NCBI GenBank assembly: GCA_028023455.1
Contig: JAQFVV010006216.1
Coordinates: forward strand, 2,268,445-2,332,444
Source of the DNA: Epiperipatus broadwayi
Lineage: Eukaryota; Onychophora; Udeonychophora; Euonychophora; Peripatidae
Direction of reading: 5' to 3'
DNA: 64,000 nucleotides
Shown: piece by piece, positions 22,004-35,446 of the stretch
Numbering within the stretch: position 1 is the stretch's first letter
Layout: every line of letters begins with the position of its first letter
Notes under the pieces: generated by a model
What the model saw: only the letters and a program-made list of their open reading frames with translations
Told to the model about the DNA's origin: nothing
The model's database searches: none
Made by a program: the position numbers and the translations under genes

Positions 22004-22780
22004 TTAACCCTTTTCCCGCCTCTTATGAGGCCTCTCGTCGACATCTGACATCACTCTAATTCTGCTAGTTTTAATGCTAGAATATTCATTTGACAGTTAT
22101 TGATTAGGTTTTTAAAAGTTCTGTAAGATGGTGCCCTCTTCTGAATTATTTTACAAGTAAAAAATCAAAAAAAACGCATTTAAAACTAAACAAAGAAAGA
22201 AGTTTGTCGGTGATTGGCTGTCAGCCAGCTCTCAGCCGAAAAAGACATTCTGATTGGCTGGAAAGAACAAAGAAACCGCCTGATCAAAGAAAATAAAGAA
22301 AAACGCTGAGATTTTCATTTCGAATGTAATTTAAGTATTAAAAAAATATAATTTGAGAAATTAAAATAGTTTTTTAATAAAATATACTAAAAAAACAAAA
22401 TCATTTTTGAAAAATATTGAAGATTTTAGTAAAAATATTTAAGATTTAGCAAAAAGAAATCTTTACTTTTCCATAACGTAAAATTGAAAAAAAGCGTTTG
22501 CGTCAGCACTTTTTTGTTTAGACATTCGCTTTAAATTTGCTGAAATTGAATATATTTTATAATAAATAAATAGCAATTTATTTTTGAAAGAACTTTCATT
22601 CTCTTTCATAACCTGAAAAATTAGTAATATACTTTTTATAAACGTATCTGAGTTGAATTTAATATTATAGGCGAATATGTTTTAACAATAGGCTTTGTCT
22701 TCAATTTGTGAGTTGGCCAATTAAAAGATTTGATTTTTACCTCATACAACCAATAATATAATTAGCGGTTTAAGGGTTAA
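22004..22780. mobile_element. piggyBac-type MITE, copy 1 (TTAA-flanked)
   Basis: The element 22,008-22,776 lies between TTAA at 22,004-22,007 and TTAA at 22,777-22,780. Its ends are CCCTTTTCCCGC and, on the opposite strand, CCCTTAAACCGC, so they form short imperfect terminal inverted repeats. TTAA duplication and CCC ends are typical of piggyBac elements. It has no coding capacity. Internally it holds a hairpin, gcctcttatgaggc (22,018-22,031), and several ATTGG/CCAAT motifs (gattggctg). Diverged copies lie at 34.5 and 49 kb. Confidence 0.8.
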
Positions 22781-23654
22781 AGGAATCCAAACCACATGTA
22801 TAAATAAACTGTATACTATGTAATCAAGTTGAGAATTAAATAAAAAATGGATTCAACTACAATTCTTTAATTTTAAAATAATTTAATAATAAATTATGAT
22901 TTTAAAAAAATATATTAATTTTTTTAAAATAGTTTTTATATAAATGGCCTACTAAAAAGTAAAAAAATATCAAAGCCATAAACTGTTTCATAAAAATCAT
23001 TGAATTTTATGATTGTTCGAGCCTCAAATGCCTTTACAAAATAAATTATTACTCTATTATTTACTTTTTAATAGGATACTTACATAAAAGCATTACTTGG
23101 GGGGGGGGGGAATTTATATTATTTTAGTTTTTAGTTTTTAGTTACAAATAAAACATATAATTTCAATTTAAATAAAATAATTTTTGTCATGGCTCTTTTA
23201 TTATTATATTTCTTGTTTGTTTCACAAGAAAGCACCTGCTGTCAATGATTTTGATAGTTCTTTTGATTTGGGAAATGAAAAATATATATATAATTCTCTA
23301 ACATTTTTACACATTTATTATTTATTATATTTTCCACAAAATACTTATAAAATATTAATTATTTCAGAAGAATAATTCAGACTTTACTAAAATATTTACT
23401 TTTAATCAATTAATTTAATATTAACAAAATTTTCCTCTATAAACATAATATTACCACTTGTCTTAGTTCTTAAGGAGTTTTCTTGAAAAGTGCAAAATGT
23501 GGGTTTGATTCTAAATGGGACCTGATTTTTTTCATTATTAAAAATTCAAAAACCTGGACATCCTGACAAACACAGACAAGATAAGTTAATATAAAAAAAA
23601 CATTTATAAATATATATAAATCATATTTCATAATATATTAAATACATTAAATTA
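22781..23654. other. AT-rich sequence with no gene
   Basis: It contains a G run at 23,099-23,110. A 63-codon frame at 23,184-23,375 is not recognisable. Confidence 0.5.
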
Positions 23655-23800
23655 ATCATACATAATCAGCACATCTATAAACAAATATGGGAACACTACA
23701 GCACCAATAATTTCTTTTTCATTTTGTTTCTTTTTGTTGTCTATTTAAAATTTTCTTAATGATAGCTGATGAATAACCATTCTTCATGAGAGTTTGCTCT
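23655..23800 (-). pseudogene. Possible PLE reverse-transcriptase C-terminal fragment, reverse strand
   Basis: The reverse strand reads QTLMKNGYSSAIIKKILNRQ, then after a stop RNYWCCSVPIFVYR. The first block matches the LLKIGYNKNAITNIIKKF block of the PLE at 57.9 kb. The second sits where PLEs have the LPYLP-type linker. It is short and decayed. Confidence 0.45.
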
Positions 23801-24330
23801 ATGTTATAACAGGTCTGTTATATAGAACACAATAATATAGTATATGTGCACAAATATAAAGTTGAAAGGAAATGTAGAAATAAACACAGACATAAATTTT
23901 TGTAGATATTTTCTACATTTCACTTGGAATAATAATGACTGTAAAGGGTTAAACAATCCTGAATTTAAAACAGAATTTTATTATAAATAAGAACAATATT
24001 AAAAAGGTCTAAATAAATTATTATTATTATTATTATTATTCTGATTTTGACATTTAAAAAATAAGCATGTTTTCTGATAATTATAAATATGTCTATTTTT
24101 GAAATCTTTTAATTAATTGGTAAATCTCTATCTAAGTGAAAACATATATATCACACTTTGATAAAAATTTCAAGCTTGTTTTCTAAAGAGATCAGAGATA
24201 ATAAAAAAAACTCTTGTTTTCAATCAAGGTGTTGTTGTCATCTTAATCCAAGTCTATAAAGGGTTGGATAAAAATATTATTTCAGTCTGCTTTTAGTTTT
24301 TGTAAGAGCTGGAAGCAAGTGGCTGACCAG
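23801..24330. other. AT-rich sequence with no gene
   Basis: It holds an (ATT)n microsatellite at about 24,018-24,040, and aaagggttaa at 23,945-23,954, which resembles a piggyBac-type right end without a visible partner. Confidence 0.5.
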
Positions 24331-24441
24331 GTTGGCTAGCTGCAAAATTGTCTTAATTTCTTGGTGAAGCAGTGGCCAAACTGGTCAGACTGCAAAATAT
24401 GGTTAGTAGTTTTCATAAAAGCTGGTCAGCTGCAAAGTCGG
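24331..24441. repeat. Imperfect short repeats, three copies of a ctggtcagctgcaaa motif
   Basis: Copies are ggttggctagctgcaaaatt (24,331), actggtcagactgcaaaata (24,379) and gctggtcagctgcaaagtcg (24,421), spaced 42-48 bp. Related words (gctgaccaggttgg, agctgaccaagg) flank them, some inverted. Confidence 0.65.
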
Positions 24442-24862
24442 TTATAATATAGTGTTGCAGCTTGTTGAAGTTTGTAGCAGTTGGTTTTAGCTGACCAAGG
24501 AGATGGCTGGCAGATTTATACAGAGCTTCCATGAGATGTAGCTGAAATCAAGGCAGGAGATCCAACAGCAGTCTATTGATTCATGATAGTGAAGTTTGAA
24601 TTCATTTGGGAGAAATGGTTCATTTTCCATTGGTAAAATTCATAACAACAATAGAACAATTTTTGTAGCTTTCTACATCAACTATTTACAAAATATAAAT
24701 GCAGCATTATTTTCAACTTTATATATATATATATATTTCTGGTCTTGACCAATGAATCACATGTTGTTGATTAATATTGCAACATTCTGATCAAAAGTAG
24801 TAATTATATATATATAATAAATTTAACGGTTTACAAACTATTACAAATTTAATCCTTAAATC

Positions 24863-24907
24863 CATAGAAGTACTTTCGGTTAATTTCTTAAACCTGCTTC
24901 AACTGCC
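24863..24907 (-). ncRNA. Degenerate hammerhead-like motif downstream of a GIY-YIG fragment
   Basis: The reverse strand reads TTGAAGC, then AGGTT...AACC as a hairpin, then GAAAGTACTTC. The layout matches motifs at 41.95 and 57.25 kb, all after GIY-YIG coding sequence of the same PLE subfamily. The CUGANGA box is not intact. Confidence 0.35.
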
Positions 24908-24962
24908 ATTAAATTTTTTAAAAAAGCAGAAACACACATCATCAATTCAAATCCCACGAATC

Positions 24963-25349
24963 TCATATTTTAATGTTAGCAGCTTGTCGATTTATTAAAT
25001 GCATTTTATTCCTGATAATAAAAATTGCCTCTTTAATTTTTCTTTTACTATGGTTTCTCTCTTCATGAAGAATTTTCACATTTTCAAAATTAAATTTATA
25101 TTTACATGATTTTTCATGATCAAAGAAAACTGAAGGAGACATTAAATCACCATTATTTTTACTTTTTAGACGCTTATATAACAATTCATGCTCCCTCAAT
25201 CTCTTCTCAATACTGCACGTAGATTCACCTATATACGATAGCATACAATCACAAAAAATTTGATATATGGCATTATTTTTCTGCTTGACAGGTATGACAT
25301 CCTTAGAATTATTGACTAATTTATTATTTTTATTAATATATATATGCAA
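24963..25349 (-). pseudogene. PLE GIY-YIG endonuclease fragment, uninterrupted 128 codons
   Basis: The frame holds an almost complete GIY-YIG domain: AIYQIFCDCMLSYIGESTCS (GIY as IYQ, YIG intact), EKRLREHELLYKRL (helix with the conserved Arg), FFDHEKSCKYKFNFENVKIL, and NHSKRKIKEAIFIIRNKM with the conserved Glu, ending NRQAANIKI. The first residues (HIYINKNNKLVNNSKDVIPV) belong to the PLE linker; no reverse transcriptase is visible upstream. It is the best-preserved GIY-YIG in the window but a truncated transposon remnant, not a host gene: paralogous fragments lie at 20.7, 41.9 and 57.4 kb. Neither promoter nor intron is apparent. Confidence 0.85.
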
Positions 25350-28300
25350 ATAAAGTATATTATAATTTTAAGAATTTTATAAGACCTTACTTAATTAACA
25401 TAAAAAAATTATGGTTTGTCTAATCCGTAATGCTAATAATATAAACTTATTTTTTAAAACAACTAAGCCCAAATATATTATTACAAGAAACTACTAACCA
25501 GATTACTAAAACATCATATTAAATAAATTTTCAAATAATGCCCTTTCTTAAAACAATACTAACATATTTATCTGACAAAAAATGGTCACCTTCATTTGTT
25601 CTGTAGTATGTTATATAGTAACAAATCAAGCAATGATAATCAAAAATACTAAACTATCTATTATTAGTAATTCTTGTTTTCACACAGATCAAACCAGCTT
25701 TACAGCTTCAAAGAAGATTCAGATGAAATTCTAATAATTTTAAACTTGTTAATAAATTACAATTTATGAAATATGTAATATTGTAACAGTGAGATTCCTA
25801 CTTTACCAATGAATAATGATTTTAGGACAAAGCAATGAATTAATGAACTTTGCAGATCCATTATCGTATATCCATATATGTATACAATTATTGTTCTTAA
25901 CATATTTAATTTATATACCGTATAATAAATAAGGCTATAACCTTAACACATGCACCTTGAGTCCTTGCGCTTAATAAGAATTATTAACATATTTATGTAA
26001 ATTAAATATATATACTTCCGTTTTAAAAATTACTAAAAACCTCTCCTATAGTCATGTTCATTATCAAAATTGTAATTTAAAATACACTTTTTTAAAAAAA
26101 AATATTTCTTCACATCATATAAGGTTCAAATATTATATATATAATAATTATCCATTATTGCTGAAGTTGCTACAGGCTATAATATTTAAAAACAAAAATG
26201 AGCATCTAATCTAAAAACTTCAGCAAAAAAAAAGATTTTAATTAAACGTTTTGACTAGCAGCAATATTTGTATAAGACAAAGAAATTCAACAATCCAATT
26301 GTTACATTTATTTACAATTTTAAATTTTCTCAAAAAGATTTATAATAATATACAAAATAAAAGCTAGAAATAAGTCAACAAATCTGAAGAATTTTTTACG
26401 CCCAAAGATAAAACAAAAATCAATTTCTTCCCTAAACTTAATAGATTTGCAGAAATATAAATAGCATAAAAACAACAAATCTTCAATAATACACACAGTA
26501 ATATGAATATAAAGACAGAATAAACAACGCGGAAAAAAATATTGCTCGATAGAAATTATTGATAAACAACAAGTCCAAATTATTTTGATTTAATAAATAA
26601 AGAATATATCAATCATTAATATATTTAAGCAAAAATTATCAAAGTAATAAAAAAAAGAGAGAAATAAATTACATATATTATCAAGTTTTGTTCTCATCTA
26701 TGTTTATACATAATTATGCATTTATGCACATATATAAAATCAAATCTCATTATAACACATTCCAAGAATAAAAGAGAAAAATTCCCATTAGTAATAATAA
26801 TAATTATATGACGTCTGAGGATCAAAGTCACAGACCTTTTTCCTATTTTTTTTAGCAATAACATTTTAATTTTTTTAAACCCATATTTATTATTTTTTAA
26901 TATTTATATTAAATATTTTTAATATATTTTAAAATTGTCAGCATAACATTTTAATTTAAAATCATTAAAATTATTTTTTTTATAAATACAAATATTATAA
27001 TAAACAAACATGTTTTAAAAAAATTTCATTCATTCCTTAAAAAATATTATTTTCCCTCAACTGGAAATTAACTCAAAAAACTTTTGCTCCTTTAAAATAT
27101 TTGATCATCTTACAGATAAAATATTAATGGTAATTGAATTATTAGAAAACCTCACACTACTAGGAAGATGGACAAGATGAGAAAGTCCTTAATCTCTTAT
27201 ATAAAAAAAGTTTTAAATGAGAGTTGCCATTTTAACTTATGAAAGAGTTACTAAGATGAGTCTGCTTTTCTAAATAGCACTTATAGCAGAATTTTATTTT
27301 CTTAAAATTTTTAATTTAATATAAAACAAAAGCACAAATAAATTAACAAAAAAATAAGACAATAAAGCTTTCCAATGATTGTGATTTGTTTTCAGAAATA
27401 AACTTAATATTTGATTGTCTTTGGTGATAATTTGTCATCCTCTTAATTTCTCAGCTTCAGAAATAATATCTTAAAATGATATAAATATAAAGTAATTTGT
27501 ATATGATAATTATAATTATTTTGCTCAAGATTATAACAAATAAGTACATAAATATCAATAAAAATACATTGCTCAGATATTTTTGATAATCATACATTGT
27601 TCATTTCATTAAAATAAGATTAATAATCTACATGATTAAACTTTATTTTGTGTATCAATCAATGTATACCTAGTAAACAGTGCAAATTAAATATATTGAT
27701 TAAACATGTAAAATTGGCTTCCATAATCATTTTATATTTTTTTTATTTAATTGAAATTTTATTGTCAAAAAAATTACTTCATAAAGAAAAATAATAATAA
27801 AACAATTTACTTTAAATATAGTTTACATCTTCTTCTTTTTTTTGATGATGCTATAAAAATCAAAGAGATGAATAGTTAATTCTTAAAAATCGGATTATTG
27901 GAGAATAAGGATAATGTTAATGCATTGCAATTCATATTAATTAACTACAATAATGACCTAATTTTATGGATGAAATCAAAGTCACTATTTCTGCTACTTG
28001 GTATTTTTTCATTATTATTAAAATTCAGACATGCTAATAAATTTTTAGACCTTTTGAGAGTCATTATTATCATTAATATACAGACATGCTAATAAATTAT
28101 TAAGTCATTTGAGAATCATTATGTATGCAAAATAAGTTTGCCTTAGATTTGAATCAAAGTATCAAATGCTCCTCAACTGAATTTAATGGGCCTTGAATGA
28201 AGTAGTTCACAACAGACAATTTACAATCTGACACATTTTCCTAATTATGTTTTTTTTTTTTTCCTTTAATAGCATCAATAATTTTATCACACATTTTCTT

Positions 28301-28496
28301 ATCAAAAAGTAAATAAAAATATCTAAAATTGAATACTCACATATAATGAAAAACTTCAAACCTATAAAACTGCTTATATTTGCCTGTTGTTCCATTAATT
28401 TAGATGACAGATTAATAATTTGTTGGGATGAAAAGCATGGGCTATTACTGACTTCAGCACATACACATTGTCCATTCTTTCCTCATCTTTTGGCTA
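25350..28496. other. Long AT-rich stretch with no gene
   Basis: I see no exon, RNA gene or transposon. Short frames at 27,898-28,092 and 28,207-28,395 are A/T-run translations. A duplicated cagacatgctaataaatt occurs at about 28,026 and 28,081. It probably lies 3' of the reverse-strand gene whose stop codon is at 28,497-28,499. Confidence 0.5.
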
Positions 28497-28667
28497 CTAA
28501 ACAGATTCTTTTTCTTCCAATGACAAATTAAGATTAGATAATTCATTTGAATTGTTGGATGACAATTTATCTTCAGAATCAAAAGGCTTAGAAACTGGAA
28601 AATCTTTGATGCTTGAATTCATTTCTTCAGTTTTTATAAAATTCACATCAATTTTTCTCCATGCAAT
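28497..28667 (-). CDS. Terminal coding exon of an unidentified host gene
   Basis: The reverse strand has a strong acceptor: a pyrimidine tract (ctcctctccccccacacttt) then attag at 28,668-28,672. It is followed by 56 open codons and a stop at 28,497-28,499. The exon is in phase 0. The peptide starts IAWRKIDVNFIKTEEMNSSI and continues with an acidic Ser/Asn-rich tail (DSEDKLSSNNSNELSN) ending LEEKESV. The tail looks disordered. I do not recognise the protein. The phase fits the donor of the exon at 28,989-29,086, so the two join as EGKA-IAWRK. A 57-codon open frame behind such an acceptor is unusual in this AT-rich DNA, which supports a real exon. Confidence 0.6.
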   Translation of the reverse strand: MAWRKIDVNFIKTEEMNSSIKDFPVSKPFDSEDKLSSNNSNELSNLNLSLEEKESV

Positions 28668-28988
28668 CTAATAAAGTGTGGGGGGAGAGGAGAATTAAAT
28701 GTACTAAAAAAATTCATAAAAAGTACAATTTTTTGTCAAAGGAAACCATAGTTTATATCATGTAAAAGAAGAAAAACATCACAGAGACTAACTGTATTGA
28801 CATATGTATAGTCCACTTAGTTTTCTCACAATTTTAAAATGAAGACAAAAAAATTATAATTTCAAAGAATGAGCATTGTTTGTGTGAAGCAATTACAACT
28901 GGTTAAGACATCCTTTCAGCCATGAAAATGGCACTTATGTATCTATAGCATATAAATATGCTTTTAGGATTAAGATACAAGGACTTAC
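28668..28988 (-). other. Intron of the unidentified gene
   Basis: It is bounded by gtaagt at the 5' end (28,983-28,988 read in reverse) and attag at the 3' end. It contains no recognisable element. Confidence 0.5.
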
Positions 28989-29086
28989 TGCTTTGCCCTC
29001 TGAGTAGTTTCGGTGTAAGGTGATTAGTAAATATAACCAACTCACAGCTTGATCATCCTCATCAATTTCAATATGATCCAATACAA
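28989..29086 (-). CDS. Internal coding exon of the unidentified host gene
   Basis: On the reverse strand an acceptor (ccctatttag) is followed by 98 bp, then a consensus donor (GCA/gtaagt). The open frame reads VLDHIEIDEDDQAVSWLYLL and ITLHRNYSEGKA, with one partial codon at its start (phase 1) and phase 0 at its end. The acidic, mixed composition is unlike random AT-rich sequence. I cannot name the family. The next exon downstream begins in phase 0, as required. The upstream exon at 31.2 kb ends in phase 0, so at least one more exon must lie between, or the acceptor is misplaced. Confidence 0.6.
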
Positions 29087-29239
29087 CTAAATAGGGTTTT
29101 GCAAAATATAGATTAATTCATATGACCATGTTTAAATGCATGATGTAAGTGATTGATTTAGCGTCATCATTTCATCAAATGAGGGTTTGGTACAATATAT
29201 ATATTATAATGTTCATATTTGTACATTCACATAACAAAA

Positions 29240-29430
29240 TCTAGAGTTTTAGTAAATCACCCCTACGTTGATGAGATGAGGTTGTAGAGACCTCGAATCC
29301 AATCTCATCCCAATTCTGCTCCAAGACTTACTACCCTACAGATGACATTTATGAGGCCACAGCACCTTCCTTCAATCATGTGCTGGCAGTAGCACATCAG
29401 TAAAACATGAGACTATGGGAAATTGACATA
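29240..29430. other. GC-richer patch, possibly an old SINE-like repeat
   Basis: The patch contains gacctcgaatccaatctcat, which faintly resembles a tRNA B box, and ttgatgagatgagg. No A box is convincing. The reverse strand also has ctactgccag/CACATG and a gtaagt 51 bp later, an exon-like arrangement whose phase does not fit the neighbouring exons. Confidence 0.3.
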
Positions 29431-29650
29431 TTTCAAAGTATAGCTCTATAGGTGTAGCTTGACCAACATTGTTAAATTTAGATTGTGATTCATGATAACT
29501 AAATATTAATAGTTAACAAATTAATAATGAGCAAAATTGAGACACTAAGCAAAAGTTAAAATTTAAATAAATTTAATAAAAGTCAAAATTTAAATGATGA
29601 AATAAATAAAAGAAAATAATAAAATTACAATAAGACTACATAAATTGTCT

Positions 29651-29795
29651 CACTCACAGGTGATGATTCTAGGAGATACAAGCAGATCCAATTTACATAT
29701 TTAGTGTTTCATATCACTCACAGGTGATGTTGGTATACAGGTTACAAACTGTTTACTTTAATTTTGCTTGTTATATATATCACTCGCAGGTGCTG
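29651..29795. repeat. Three copies of a 15-bp motif, 64-66 bp apart
   Basis: cactcacaggtgatg occurs at 29,651 and 29,715, and as cactcgcaggtgctg at 29,781. The sequence between copies is not clearly conserved. CAGGTG is an E-box core, but no promoter evidence goes with it. Confidence 0.7.
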
Positions 29796-29844
29796 AATTC
29801 TACAAAGTATAAGTTGAGTTTTCATGAGTCTTACAATTACAATA

Positions 29845-30913
29845 CACCTGGGTCTCGTTTTATGCAGATTATTTTAATGCGATTTTGAAGTTATGCGATT
29901 CATGTTTCTTCTTAATATTTTTCATATTTCACTATATTTATTAGATATCAAGAAATTTAAATTATTAATAACTTATTTTGACTTGAAATACTTTTTTTTT
30001 TCAAAAATATAATATTATATTAGCAGCTAACGTGAATATGGCCTGAAGCTATATTTAGAATAAACAACCTACTTACACTAATGAGTAAATAATAATAATA
30101 ATAGATTTACACTTACATATAAAAATATCACAATAAATATTCAAAAATTTTAAACTTTTAAAATGTGTTTTGTTAGGTATAACAGAAATAAATAATGTAG
30201 ATTTTTAAAATAAATAACGAAGATTTTATTGATTTTATAAACTTAAAATAATATTTTTAATGATAATGTATAATCTTTTTGTTTTGATTGCAATCCTCAT
30301 TTTTTTAATACGGAAACAAAATGTGAACATTTAAAATTTATTTCAGTAGTAAAAATCAGTTGTCAACAGAAAACCATTAACACAGCACAAGACTGAAATT
30401 TGCACTAGTTGTGTAAATGGGATGGAGAAGAATATAATAAAAATTAGAATGGGGAATGGAAAATAAAGTGGCTAACAAGTTTCTCTGGGCATAATTGTTG
30501 AGACATTCTTGACTTCGTTCAAGAAGAAGCTACATCACATCACATTGATGAATCTGATTTCTTACCAGTTTACAAACGAACTGCACATTTGAAAATAGCG
30601 ATAATGATTAAAATATGTATGAAAAAAATGTCAAATTAAATACTGTAGTTAATTAAAAAAAAGTAAAAAAAGTTTGTCTTGTACCAATTTTTTTCAAATA
30701 TTTGATATTTTTTATTAGTGATAACTTTATTTCCTTATTTTTTTAATGCGAATTTTAAAGTAATTTTTCATTGTTGCTTTGCTTTTATGCGAATTCTGAA
30801 AATTACAAACCCTATCCCCCATTTTTCAAGGTAAGTTAAGACTATTTTTGTGCGATTTTTTTTAATGCGGGTTTTCTGTGGAACCTATCTACCATATAAA
30901 ACAAGACCATAAT
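29845..30913. mobile_element. Tigger/pogo-like MITE
   Basis: The left end, ggtctcgttttatgcag (29,851), and the right end read in reverse, ggtcttgttttatatgg, form terminal inverted repeats. Tigger-type elements start with a similar ctcgttttat word. TA dinucleotides flank the inferred limits. Both ends contain ttaatgcg(a/g). No transposase is visible. It lies inside the intron of the unidentified reverse-strand gene. Confidence 0.6.
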
Positions 30914-31144
30914 CTATGCCTAGTTTATGCTATATATTTGGATTTAGATTTGCTTTAGGCAGCTAGAAGTGATTATTATTATTTATAAATAATATTTTGT
31001 TCAATGCGTATCATTTAACATATTCTCTATATAGCTTATATGTCTATAAAATTAGATTCTGTTTCAGATCAATGCTGAAATATAAATTATTATGGTGGAT
31101 GAACTGATGAAAGGCAGTAAGACTTTAGATACCAAGGCACTTAC

Positions 31145-31237
31145 AAAGTATACAATCTGAGTCTGTGCATCTTCAATGTGTGCTTGCTCATGGGATTTGT
31201 TACCGAGTAACTGGTTCCCTAAACACTGTACTACTTG
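31145..31237 (-). CDS. Internal coding exon of an unidentified reverse-strand gene
   Basis: On the reverse strand an AG acceptor (ctcattaacag) precedes 93 bp, with a consensus donor (CTTT/gtaagt) at the end. The only open frame has 31 codons: QVVQCLGNQLLGNKSHEQAH followed by IEDAQTQIVYF. GC is well above the flanks, and the residues are varied, rich in Gln and His. Phase 0 at both ends. It probably belongs with the exons at 29.0 and 28.6 kb, but the phase gap means one exon in between is unseen. Family unknown. Confidence 0.55.
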
Positions 31238-31313
31238 CTGTTAATGAGACCTTTTAGTCCAGGTGATCAAACAATACAATACTCTGGATCCTTGTGCTCC
31301 AGTCCTACATGCA

Positions 31314-31411
31314 AAGAATGGGGTGGCCCTTAAAACCAAAGCCCATTTGAAGAAATAGTTGTCCGAACTAAAGAATGGGATGGCTCTTAAAGCCTATGCC
31401 CATTGGAAGCA
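31314..31411. repeat. Direct repeat, 58-bp spacing
   Basis: aaagaatggggtggccctta at 31,314 recurs as aaagaatgggatggctctta at 31,372. Both continue into (g)cccatttgaag / gcccattggaag. The 40-bp units are about 85 percent identical. Confidence 0.85.
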
Positions 31412-34327
<2,916 letters not shown>

Positions 34328-34492
34328 GGCTTGACAAATTTAAATAGGCACATGATATGGAAAATCCTAGAAATTTTTCATTTAAGTGTGTTTCTAAATT
34401 TTCTTTAACTTGAAATATCCTATTTTTTCAAAAGAAATTAAAATATATAAATATGATGAAATTTATTTATGTGAGTTGAAGAAAAATGTATA

Positions 34493-35446
34493 TTAACACT
34501 TAAATAGAACACTTTTGTTATTGGTCCAGCGAAGTAAAACTCTGAAACTTTTAATTGGTCAAGTGACAAACTTTTTGATACAAATATTTTCATCTTTTAA
34601 TGTATATTAATTTTAGTTTCGTTTTCAAAAAGTATATTAATTATTTGTAATGGTAAGAAAGTAAACGAAAGTTATTTCAAAAATATATTTTTATTTGTAT
34701 TTTATAGAAATATTCAAAAGCGGAAAAATCAAAGAAAACATTACGAGCAAATTAGAAGCATTATAAATGTCATTTAGATCCCTCCCAGATTTCACGTTAT
34801 GAATTTTTTAAGAATTTTTTAGGAAAAATCTTAACGTCTTTCTCAAAATAATTATACTTTCAGCATATTAAAAAAATACACCAAAAATACATTATAATGC
34901 CAGCAAAATATTCTAAATCATTAATCTTTGTTTGAAAATCAAATAAACAGCTTGGAGCAATCTAACCTCTTGACAAGATGTCAAAAATTGCTGCTACGGC
35001 TGGTTTCTTTTTCAATTTACAATCATGTAAAGTATACAATTTTTTCATAAAACCTTACTACTTTTGTAAAATAACTATATTTTTATTAGAAATATTAGAT
35101 TTTATGAAAATTATTTATAATGTGAACGAAACATAATAAAAAAAACACTCCAAAACATATATTTTCATTTTAGTGGTGAAAAAATATTTAACGGAATCAT
35201 CAGCCAATAAGAATTGGGAATAGATTATCCAACCAATCAAAACTGGCCTTCTTTTGTTCAACTTAAAATCCTCCTAGTATTAATTTTTTACTTGTAAAAT
35301 GATTCAAAAGAGGGCAGCATCTTATAGGCCTTGCTCTAAGCTTTAATACGGGTATTTTTTCTTCAATGTAACTAAAAAATTGGCTGAGTTAGAGCAATCT
35401 AAAGGTGACAACCGCGATATCGCGTTTCAGGCTATTAAAAAGTTAA
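34493..35446 (-). mobile_element. piggyBac-type MITE, copy 2
   Basis: Read in reverse, it shares with the 22-kb copy a start gttaac..tttt, a word close to tctaa(c/t)tc, and then atgctgccctcttttgaat with ttttacaagtaaaaaa and CCAAT/ATTGG motifs. TTAA lies at 34,493-34,496 and 35,443-35,446. Near the right end is a perfect 12-bp palindrome, cgcgatatcgcg (35,413-35,424), occupying the position of the terminal hairpin in the other copy. It is about 0.95 kb with no coding capacity. Confidence 0.7.

Noticed and set aside
29270-29320. Hammerhead ribozyme (ttgatgagatgagg ... gacctcgaatcc)
   Set aside because: The first box starts TTGATGA with extra bases before the hairpin, and GAAT replaces GAAA. 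There is no supporting repeat context.
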